Shown piece by piece: positions 1 to 5,020 of a stretch of DNA of 5,020 nucleotides. The stretch is from the NCBI GenBank assembly GCA_964432945.1, contig CAYSPO010000064.1:1-5020 (forward strand), read 5' to 3'. Below the pieces are notes generated by a model, which saw only the letters and a list, made by a program, of their open reading frames with translations, made no database searches and was not told the origin of the DNA. Positions within the stretch are counted from its first letter, which is position 1, and every line of letters begins with the position of its first letter. Source of the DNA: CAYSPO01 sp964432945. Its GTDB lineage: Bacteria > Bacillota > Clostridia > Tissierellales > Peptoniphilaceae. Both the position numbers and the translations under genes were made by a program.

Positions 1-451
1 TATCAACACTATACTCTAACTCCATAGCTGTTATTAATTCATATACTAATTCACAGGTAGAAGATTTATCTGGATCAACAAGATTAATATCTGCAAAAAA
101 TGAATTAGATCTATGATGATCAATACAAATGGTTTTATTAGCTTTTTTAAATAGGCTTTGACAGTCTCCAATCCTATCAATAGAGCTTGAATCTAATACT
201 ATAAACAAGTCATACGATAAGTCTGGAGTGTAGTTTGTCATTTCTGAGGTGTTTTTCAAAATATGAAGATAGTCTGGAATTTTATCATTTTGAATTATAG
301 AAACATTTTTATTGATTTGTTGAATACCTTTATATAAACTTAAAGATGATCCAAGGCAATCTCCATCTGGTTTAACATGGCCGCATAAACCAATAGATTT
401 AGCTGCCATTACTGCTTCTTTAATTGAATTAACAGTTTCCAAAAAATTCAT
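1..451 (-). CDS. nrnA: NrnA-like DHH phosphoesterase (oligoribonuclease / pAp phosphatase), N-terminal part only
   Basis: The ORF opens with ATG at 451 and runs off the left edge after 150 codons; the family is usually a little over 300 residues, so about half is present. Visible DHH-superfamily motifs are HVKPDGDCLGS at residues 25-35 (metal ligands H25, D29, D31), VLDSSS at 85-90 (D87) and the signature DHH at 111-113, followed by VDPDKSSTCELVYEL at 125-139. The fourth metal-binding motif and the C-terminal DHHA1 substrate-binding domain would lie outside the window. By family, NrnA is a cytoplasmic Mn-dependent enzyme that degrades RNA fragments of a few nucleotides and dephosphorylates 3'-phosphoadenosine 5'-phosphate. 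The start lies 2 nt after the rbfA stop. Its ribosome-binding site AAGGTG (462-467, spacer 10 nt) is inside the last codons of rbfA, so coupled translation is likely. The DHH assignment is firm; the exact substrate range is inferred from similarity and position. Confidence 0.9.
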   Translation of the reverse strand, partial: MNFLETVNSIKEAVMAAKSIGLCGHVKPDGDCLGSSLSLYKGIQQINKNVSIIQNDKIPDYLHILKNTSEMTNYTPDLSYDLFIVLDSSSIDRIGDCQSLFKKANKTICIDHHRSNSFFADINLVDPDKSSTCELVYELITAMELEYSVD

Positions 452-453
452 AT

Positions 454-807
454 TTATTTTTCACCTTTATTGATTTCTTTTATTAACGATTCGATTTTAT
501 TGCCTTGTTCAATGGTTTCATCAATCTCAAATATTAGTTCAGGGATATGCCTTAATTCAATTTTTTGACCTAATTCTCTTTTAATAAAACCTTTAGCATT
601 TTCTAAGCCCTCTATAGCATCAGCTTTAGCTTCATCATCTCCGAAAACACCAACATAGACTTTAGCAAAACTAAGGTCATTAGTTACTTCAACATCTGTA
701 ATTGTAGTCAATTCATTTACTCTTGGATCTTTAATCGACTCTATAATTAGTTGTGATATTACTCTTTTAATCTCTGTTGAAATCCTGCTAACTCTTCTAT
801 TATTCAT
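454..807 (-). CDS. rbfA: 30S ribosome-binding factor A (RbfA)
   Basis: This complete 117-residue protein has the usual length for RbfA, a single KH-like domain that binds the 30S subunit near the 5' end and helix 44 region of 16S rRNA during late maturation and cold adaptation. Family signatures visible are the N-terminal RRVSRISTEIKRVISQLI helix (residues 4-21), KDPRV at 27-31, TITDVEVTNDLSFAKVYV at 35-52, the AKG kink of the KH fold at 71-73 (NAKGFIKREL), and RHIPELIFEIDETIEQG at 86-102. The start codon overlaps the infB stop by one base (TAATG). An AGAGGT ribosome-binding site (817-822, spacer 9 nt) lies inside the end of infB, so rbfA is probably translated by reinitiation or coupling. 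Its last codons carry the ribosome-binding site of nrnA. Nothing looks truncated. Confidence 0.97.
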   Translation of the reverse strand: MNNRRVSRISTEIKRVISQLIIESIKDPRVNELTTITDVEVTNDLSFAKVYVGVFGDDEAKADAIEGLENAKGFIKRELGQKIELRHIPELIFEIDETIEQGNKIESLIKEINKGEK

Positions 808-2837
808 TATCTCGCAACCTCTTTCATGACATAGAATTCCATAGAATCCCCTTCTTTTATGTCATCATAACCATCTAAACCTAAGCCACCTTCATATCCG
901 GTATTAATTTCTTTAACATCATCTTTAAATCTTTTTAGTGAGCTTATTGATGATTCAGTTACAATAACATCATTTCTTAGAAGCCTAACAGTTGCATTTC
1001 TAGTAACTTTACCGTTTTGCATATATATACCTGCAACATTACCTTGGTTAGGAACTTTGAAAACTTGACGAACTTCAGCTCTACCTATTACTTCTTCAGT
1101 AAATTCTGGAGTAAGCATACCGTTTATAGCTTTTTCAACATCTGCTATAGCTTCGTATATAACTCTATAAGTTCTAATGTCTACATTCATTCTTTTTGCA
1201 CTGTCTGAAGCAGTAGCATTTGGTCTTACATTAAATCCAATTATTACAGCATTTGAAGTATCAGCTAATAAAACATCAGATTCAGTGATACCTCCTACAC
1301 CAGTATGAACAAAATTAACCTTTACTTCTTCATTGCTTAATTTAGCTAAAGAACCAGTCACTGCATCAATAGTTCCCTTAACATCAGTTTTAATAATCAG
1401 GTTAAGATCTTTCATATCACCAGTTTGTAAGTTATCGAATAAAGCATCAAGAGATATATTTTCACTTGCTTTTACCTTATCATCTTTAAGTTTATCTTTT
1501 AAAGACTCAGCATAATCTCTTGCAGTTCTTTCGTCATCTACTACAAACAGTTGATCTCCAGATTCAGGAACTTCAGATAAACCTAATATTTGGGCTGGCA
1601 TAGATGGTCCTACGCTTTTAACAGGCTTGCCTTGATCGTCAAACATAGCTCTTATTCTACCGCTAGTTACACCTGAAAGAATAATGTCTCCGAACTTTAA
1701 GGTTCCTTTTTGAACAAGAACTGTTGCGACAGGTCCTTTACCAACATCAAGGTTAGCTTCTATAACAGTTGCAATAGCATTTCTATTTGGATTAGCTTTT
1801 AACTCTTCTAACTCAGCTATCATTAACACCATTTCAAGAAGGTCATCTATTCCTTGACCAGTCTTAGCAGATACAGGGACAGTAACAATATCTCCACCCC
1901 ACTCTTCTGGCATTAATTGATTTTCAGTTAATTCTTGGTAAACTCTGTCTATATTAGCTTCTGGTTTGTCCATTTTATTCACAGCTACAATTATTGGAAC
2001 ACCTGCAGCTTTTGCATGGTTTATTGCTTCTATAGTTTGAGGCATAACTCCGTCATCTGCAGCTATAACAAGGATAGTTATATCAGTTATAGATGCACCC
2101 CTTGATCTCATAGCTGTGAAAGCTTCATGACCAGGAGTATCTAAAAACACTATTGTCTCATCATTTACTTTTACAGTAGAAGCACCTATATGTTGAGTTA
2201 TTCCCCCAGCCTCTCCCCTAGTTATATGAGATTCTCTAATTCTATCTAATAAAGAAGTCTTACCATGGTCAACATGACCCATTACTGTTACAACAGGAGG
2301 TCTATGTTTTAAATCTTTTTCCTTATCTTCAAAGTCTAAAATAATTTCAAAATTAGTATCATCTACTTCAGCTTCGTATGCTTTTTCTCTTGTTTCAAGG
2401 CCAAATTCTCCAGCTAAAATTGCTGCAGTTTCATAATCTATTTGTTCATTTTGGCTTGCCATAACCCCAAGCTCGATTAATTTCATGATAACTTGATTTA
2501 TATTGCTACCAATTAATTCGGAGAATTCTAAAACAGTCATTGATGAAGGAAGTTCAATAGAATCATCATCTATTTCTTCTTCGATTTCAGTATTTTCTAA
2601 TTCTTCTGTTTTTTCAATTTCTTCTACTTCATCAACTTGCTCTTCATCTAATATTTCTTCTGAAGCGTTAGTAGTACTATTATCTTTGTCTTCTTTTAGA
2701 TAAGCCATAACTAGATCTAGTTCATCTCCCTTTAATGTGGCCATATGGCTAGAAACCTCAATTCCTAGCTCGTTAATTAATTCAACTAGGTCCTTACTTC
2801 TTAAGTTTAATTCTTTTGCTAATTCGTAAATTCTCAT
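807..2837 (-). CDS. infB: Translation initiation factor IF-2
   Basis: This 676-residue GTPase brings fMet-tRNA to the 30S subunit and promotes 50S joining. Domains in order: a first IF2_N helical module (1-49); a hyperacidic linker (60-95, 21 of 36 residues Asp/Glu, one Lys); a second IF2_N module (about 98-148); the G domain (about 180-345); a beta-barrel domain II (about 352-440); domain C1 (about 460-560); and the fMet-tRNA-binding C2 barrel (about 575-676). G motifs are intact: G1 GHVDHGKT 187-194, G2 GGITQHIG 211-218, G3 DTPGH 233-237, G4 NKMD 287-290 and G5 SAK 323-325. In C2 the motif SLKRFKDD (633-640) is conserved, but the usual GYECG reads GYEGG (647-651). The ATG start is well supported by AGGAGGT (2848-2854, spacer 10 nt). 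ylxR ends 20 nt upstream and rbfA overlaps the stop by one base. I saw no convincing internal start for a shorter IF2 form; M100 has no Shine-Dalgarno sequence. Confidence 0.98.
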   Translation of the reverse strand: MRIYELAKELNLRSKDLVELINELGIEVSSHMATLKGDELDLVMAYLKEDKDNSTTNASEEILDEEQVDEVEEIEKTEELENTEIEEEIDDDSIELPSSMTVLEFSELIGSNINQVIMKLIELGVMASQNEQIDYETAAILAGEFGLETREKAYEAEVDDTNFEIILDFEDKEKDLKHRPPVVTVMGHVDHGKTSLLDRIRESHITRGEAGGITQHIGASTVKVNDETIVFLDTPGHEAFTAMRSRGASITDITILVIAADDGVMPQTIEAINHAKAAGVPIIVAVNKMDKPEANIDRVYQELTENQLMPEEWGGDIVTVPVSAKTGQGIDDLLEMVLMIAELEELKANPNRNAIATVIEANLDVGKGPVATVLVQKGTLKFGDIILSGVTSGRIRAMFDDQGKPVKSVGPSMPAQILGLSEVPESGDQLFVVDDERTARDYAESLKDKLKDDKVKASENISLDALFDNLQTGDMKDLNLIIKTDVKGTIDAVTGSLAKLSNEEVKVNFVHTGVGGITESDVLLADTSNAVIIGFNVRPNATASDSAKRMNVDIRTYRVIYEAIADVEKAINGMLTPEFTEEVIGRAEVRQVFKVPNQGNVAGIYMQNGKVTRNATVRLLRNDVIVTESSISSLKRFKDDVKEINTGYEGGLGLDGYDDIKEGDSMEFYVMKEVAR

Positions 2838-2857
2838 ATATTAACTTACCTCCTAAA

Positions 2858-3124
2858 CTAGCTCTCACTTACATAATCTTCAATCTCCTCATAAATAATT
2901 TCGGGTATTTTTGATTTTAATGCATTGGCTAATCTGCCAGTTTTTTTTATATTTTTAATACATTCAGCTGACTTACAGATATAGGCACCACGGCCATTTA
3001 GTTTACCTGTATAATCAACCATAATTCCTTCATCTTTATTATTGACAATTCTTATCAATTGTTTTTTAGGAAAATTTTCATTACAAGCAATACATTTTCT
3101 CATCGGTAATTTTTTGCTTTTCAT
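2858..3124 (-). CDS. ylxR: YlxR / RnpM family RNA-binding protein (88 aa)
   Basis: This small basic protein is of the YlxR (DUF448) family, renamed RnpM in Bacillus subtilis because it binds RNase P RNA and modulates its activity. The family hallmarks are present: KKLPMRKC near the N-terminus, a PKKQLIRIV strand, and NGRGAY, which precedes a helical C-terminus. Four cysteines are arranged as CIAC and, after GRGAY, CKSAEC, a spacing that could bind a metal; the pneumococcal homologue, as I recall it, lacks these cysteines. Start choice: the frame opens at an ATG at 3136 (92 aa), but no ribosome-binding site lies upstream of that codon. The ATG at 3124 has GGGG (3131-3134) 6 nt before it and gives MKSKKLPMRKC, as in homologues. 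The gene sits between nusA and infB as in other Firmicutes. It is the only gene here preceded by a long gap, so its expression may be less tightly coupled. Confidence 0.93.
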   Translation of the reverse strand: MKSKKLPMRKCIACNENFPKKQLIRIVNNKDEGIMVDYTGKLNGRGAYICKSAECIKNIKKTGRLANALKSKIPEIIYEEIEDYVSES

Positions 3125-3179
3125 AAGTATCCCCATTTTTAATCTAATTTTATTTTATAAAATATATAAACTTTACTAA
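3125..3179 (-). other. AT-rich spacer upstream of ylxR
   Basis: Apart from the GGGG ribosome-binding site this stretch is nearly all A and T. It includes a 14-bp perfect palindrome of A/T bases at 3151-3164 that is too weak to act as a terminator. Several TATA-like hexamers could be read as -10 boxes, but no convincing -35 partner is visible, so an internal promoter is possible and not supported. With the frame extension next to it, this is the largest non-coding gap in the cluster. Confidence 0.5.
3129..3134 (-). promoter_or_regulatory. Ribosome-binding site deciding the ylxR start
   Basis: On the minus strand the sequence GGGGAT lies 6 nt before the ATG at 3124. The G-run is itself the second codon region of the upstream ATG at 3136, so it can only serve the downstream ATG. 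It is not a perfect Shine-Dalgarno match, and the call rests partly on the better homologue alignment of the shorter protein. Confidence 0.6.
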
Positions 3180-3266
3180 CTATAAAATTTCTTCAGATGT
3201 ATCTTCATCAGAATCACTTTCATTTTCAGTTACTTCTTCCTCTGATTTATCTGAATTGATTTTGGA
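3180..3266 (-). pseudogene. In-frame acidic extension of NusA beyond its stop codon
   Basis: Directly after the nusA TAA (3267-3269) the same reading frame continues for 28 sense codons and ends at TAG (3180-3182). It begins SKINSDKSEEEV and continues with TENESDSDEDTSEEIL. Twelve of the 28 residues are Asp or Glu and only two are Lys, the same character as the annotated NusA tail, which also contains EEEV (379-382). A chance open frame in AT-rich spacer DNA would not be expected to keep this composition. I infer that NusA was once about 438 residues and that one base substitution created the TAA. A substitution fits better than an indel because frame is preserved. The alternatives are stop-codon readthrough or a sequencing error. 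TAA is used as a normal stop by infB and rbfA here, so code reassignment is not supported. Confidence 0.7.
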
Positions 3267-4496
3267 TTAATTCTCTAAACTTGAAGTAGATTCAGATTCA
3301 AAGTTTATATCTTCACCTTCTGAAACTTCTATATCTAAGTTATCGTCGTTTACTTCTTCTTCATTAGAGTCTTCAAAAGAATTTTCTGCTTCTAAACTAC
3401 TTTCATCAGCTTGTACAGTTTTTTCTTCAAATAATTCTTCTAAAGTACCTTCTTCACATCTCTTATTATATTCTTCTTCACCAATAATATCTATCTTCCA
3501 GTTAGTTAGTTTTGCAGCTAATCTAACATTTTGTCCTTCTTTACCTATAGATAAAGATAATTGGTCATCTGGAACTATAACTAGAGCTGTTTTTAACTCC
3601 TCATTAGAAATAACTTTAACAACATCTGATGGTGATAAAGAATTAGATATAAATTCACTTATGTCGTCATTATACACAATTATATCTATTTTTTCTCCAT
3701 TCAATTCATCAACTATCGTTTTTACCCTAGTACCTTTGAATCCTACACATGCTCCTACAGGATCTATTTCACTTTCATTTGTGAAAACTGCTATCTTTGT
3801 TCTCGATCCAGCTTCTCTAGCTATAGCGTGTATTTCAACAGTGCCATCTGCAATTTCTGGTACTTCTAATTCAAATAATCTAGTGATTAGCTCTTTACAA
3901 GATCTACTAAGAATAATTTGAGCGCCTTTAGTAGTATTTCTAACTTCCTTAATGTAAAATTTCATTCTATTATTTACATTATACTTTTCATTTGGTACTT
4001 GCTCAGATATAGGTACAATTCCTTCTGTTTTACCAAGATCTATAAAGAGATTACCGTTTTCTATTCTTTGAATAGTTCCATTAATTAACTCTCTATCTCT
4101 ATCGATAAAATCATCGTAAATAGCTTCTCTCTCAAAGTCTTTAATTTTTTGAATTACTATATTTCTTGCAGTTTGTGCAGCAATTCTTCCGAAATTTTTA
4201 GGTGTTACTTCTATTGGTACTGTATCTCCTATTTCGTATAAGCTATTCATTTTTTTTGCTTCTGTCAAACTTATTTCTGAAATAGAATCTTCTGGTTCTT
4301 CAACAATCTTCTTCATTGAATATACATTGATTTCACCATTTTTTCTATTTATTTCTACCTCAACATTAGCATTATTATCAAAGTTCTTTTCATAGGACTT
4401 GATAAGCGCTTTTTCTAGAGTTTCTAGAATTGCTTCTCTAGATATTCCTTTTTCTTCTTCTATTTGTTCTAAAGCCAATAAATAATCTTTATTCAT
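3267..4496 (-). CDS. nusA: Transcription elongation/termination factor NusA
   Basis: This 409-residue protein binds RNA polymerase and nascent RNA and controls pausing, termination and antitermination. Domains: an N-terminal RNAP-binding domain (1 to about 125) ending in the conserved FGRIAAQTARNIVIQKI (102-118); an S1 domain (about 137-198, LINGTIQRIENG onward to IILSRS); KH1 (about 207-278) with DPVGACVGFKGTRV and GxxG loop GFKG at 252-255; and KH2 (about 283-340) with VPDDQLSLSIGKEGQNVRLA and loop GKEG at 318-321. After KH2 comes an acidic, probably disordered tail (348-409, 25 of 62 residues Asp/Glu). That makes it longer than the roughly 370-residue Bacillus protein. It does not resemble the folded acidic repeats of E. 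coli NusA. The start ATG is 12 nt after the rimP stop, with AGGT (4507-4510, spacer 10 nt) overlapping that stop and GGTGG closer in. The tail ends at a TAA beyond which the frame continues with similar acidic codons. Confidence 0.97.
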   Translation of the reverse strand: MNKDYLLALEQIEEEKGISREAILETLEKALIKSYEKNFDNNANVEVEINRKNGEINVYSMKKIVEEPEDSISEISLTEAKKMNSLYEIGDTVPIEVTPKNFGRIAAQTARNIVIQKIKDFEREAIYDDFIDRDRELINGTIQRIENGNLFIDLGKTEGIVPISEQVPNEKYNVNNRMKFYIKEVRNTTKGAQIILSRSCKELITRLFELEVPEIADGTVEIHAIAREAGSRTKIAVFTNESEIDPVGACVGFKGTRVKTIVDELNGEKIDIIVYNDDISEFISNSLSPSDVVKVISNEELKTALVIVPDDQLSLSIGKEGQNVRLAAKLTNWKIDIIGEEEYNKRCEEGTLEELFEEKTVQADESSLEAENSFEDSNEEEVNDDNLDIEVSEGEDINFESESTSSLEN

Positions 4497-4508
4497 TATC
4501 CACCAAAC

Positions 4509-4967
4509 CTAAATTCTAATTGCCTTATTAATTTTAGAAACTGATGACTTTTCAATTTCTATTTCTTCATCTTTTTCATTTTTAACAATATAATATTTAT
4601 CAGTAAAACCAACTAAGTTACCATAAATTTTCTTTTGTCCGTTGAAATTAGAATAAAAATTTAATTCAATTTCAGAACCAATAGCCAACTCTAAGTCTAA
4701 ATTGGTTTTCAATGGCCTATCTAAACCAGGAGAAGATACAATCAAAGTATAAGTATCTTCAATAGGATCTTCCGTATCTAAATATTTGTTAATTTCTCTA
4801 GTGGCTTCTTCGCACTGATCCATGGTTAAGCCACCTTTACTATCAATATAGATTTCTAATAGAAATTCTGAATTTTCTTTATAATATTTCATATCGATTA
4901 AGTATAAATTTAAGTCAGATATAATTTCTTCTATTTTGGGAGAAATCTTATTCAAGATACCACTCAT
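4509..4967 (-). CDS. rimP: Ribosome maturation factor RimP (152 aa)
   Basis: RimP (YlxS/YhbC family, DUF150) binds free 30S subunits and helps late small-subunit assembly, chiefly around protein S12. Numbered from the chosen start, the N-terminal alpha/beta domain contains EIYIDSKGGLTMDQCEEATR (38-57) and the family hallmark VSSPGLDRPLKT (77-88). The C-terminal SH3-like barrel runs from about residue 95 to 152 (GSEIELNFY onward, with IYGNLVGF and SSVSKI). Start choice: an in-frame ATG at 4982 would add MRSDL, but no Shine-Dalgarno sequence precedes it; what lies upstream is a hairpin and AT-rich DNA. The codons AGG AGT of that extension form an ideal AGGAG 7 nt before the ATG at 4967, which gives MSGILNKI and a length typical of the family. 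It is the first gene of the cluster in the window, 12 nt ahead of nusA. Confidence 0.95.
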   Translation of the reverse strand: MSGILNKISPKIEEIISDLNLYLIDMKYYKENSEFLLEIYIDSKGGLTMDQCEEATREINKYLDTEDPIEDTYTLIVSSPGLDRPLKTNLDLELAIGSEIELNFYSNFNGQKKIYGNLVGFTDKYYIVKNEKDEEIEIEKSSVSKINKAIRI

Positions 4968-4974
4968 TAAATCA

Positions 4975-4979
4975 CTCCT
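4975..4979 (-). promoter_or_regulatory. Shine-Dalgarno sequence deciding the rimP start
   Basis: AGGAG on the minus strand sits 7 nt before the ATG at 4967. It lies inside the 5-codon N-terminal extension that the earlier ATG (4982) would give, so it supports the shorter protein. Two of its bases (4978-4979) and the flanking 4980-4983 can pair with 4990-4995, so it could be partly masked in the mRNA. Confidence 0.75.
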
Positions 4980-4992
4980 CATAAATAAATAT

Positions 4993-5012
4993 GAGTGGGG
5001 AACTCCCCACTC
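4993..5012 (-). terminator. GC-rich hairpin ahead of rimP (terminator- or attenuator-like)
   Basis: A perfect 8-bp inverted repeat, read on the minus strand as GAGTGGGG, tetraloop AGTT, CCCCACTC, forms a strong stem in otherwise AT-rich DNA. On the minus strand it is followed by ATATTTATTTATG, a U-rich but interrupted tract, and then by the rimP ribosome-binding site about 13 nt later. On the plus strand no T-tract follows. It could end transcription of the gene upstream (outside the window), act as a leaky attenuator in the rimP leader, or protect the 5' end of the operon mRNA. The stem is directly visible; which role it has cannot be settled here because only 8 nt remain beyond it. Confidence 0.6.
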
Positions 5013-5020
5013 GTAATAAA

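Noticed and set aside
1017..1515. Two plus-strand ORFs (1017-1208 and 1333-1515) opposite infB
   Set aside because: Both lie wholly inside the conserved IF2 coding sequence, lack ribosome-binding sites and resemble no protein I know.
2538..2540. Internal ATG (M100) of infB as the start of a short IF2 isoform
   Set aside because: Bacillus and E. coli make shorter IF2 forms from internal starts, but no Shine-Dalgarno sequence precedes this ATG (upstream bases are CTTCCTTCATCA).
2503..2703. Plus-strand ORF of 66 codons, very rich in serine
   Set aside because: It is the antisense shadow of the IF2 acidic linker: GAA/GAT codons read backwards give TTC/ATC/TCT runs. It has no ribosome-binding site and no recognisable protein.
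3151..3164. 14-bp perfect palindrome between nusA and ylxR
   Set aside because: It consists only of A and T in an A/T-only stretch, with no loop or GC core, so it is expected by chance and too weak for a terminator.
3267..3269. Recoding of TAA as a sense codon to explain the NusA extension
   Set aside because: TAA serves as the normal stop of infB and rbfA in the same window, and no other in-frame TAA interrupts a conserved gene.
3661..3921. Plus-strand ORF of 86 codons opposite nusA
   Set aside because: It is an antisense shadow of the conserved KH1 region of NusA; composition and position give no support for a gene.
5013..5018. TATTAC on the minus strand as a possible -10 box for rimP
   Set aside because: It is a weak match and any -35 element would lie outside the window; transcription starting just before a strong hairpin is possible but not supported.

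Overview
The window is a conserved translation and transcription housekeeping cluster from an AT-rich Gram-positive bacterium. All real genes are on the minus strand, so transcription runs from the right edge to the left. Order in the direction of transcription: rimP, nusA, ylxR (rnpM), infB, rbfA, and the first 150 codons of nrnA, which leaves the window at the left. This order is the classic Firmicute nusA-infB operon. The low G+C content, a short IF2 and a DHH phosphoesterase directly after rbfA suggest a member of the Clostridia/Tissierellia. That placement is inferred; nothing in the window identifies a genus.

Layout. At the right edge, a strong GC-rich hairpin sits just ahead of rimP. 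RimP (30S maturation) is followed after 12 nt by NusA (transcription elongation, pausing and termination). NusA ends in a long acidic tail. Beyond its TAA stop the same frame stays open for 28 more acidic codons up to a TAG, which looks like a NusA C-terminus cut short by a nonsense change. An AT-rich spacer follows, then YlxR. After only 20 nt comes infB, so ylxQ (the L7Ae-like gene usually found there in Bacillus) is absent. infB and rbfA overlap by one base, and nrnA begins 2 nt after rbfA.

How the genes work together. NusA acts on RNA polymerase. RimP and RbfA assist late 30S assembly. IF2 delivers initiator tRNA to the 30S subunit. YlxR/RnpM is an RNA-binding protein linked to RNase P, and NrnA degrades the last short RNA fragments and hydrolyses pAp. 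Tight spacing and overlaps suggest one cotranscribed, partly translationally coupled unit. The only sizeable gap lies between nusA and ylxR.

For two genes the longest possible ORF is probably not the real one. In rimP and ylxR the codons after the first ATG form the Shine-Dalgarno sequence of a second ATG, and I chose the second. I found no mobile element, CRISPR array, tRNA or rRNA, and no sign of a new multi-gene system. The points most worth checking are the NusA tail, the rimP leader hairpin, and a Cys-to-Gly change in a functional motif of IF2.
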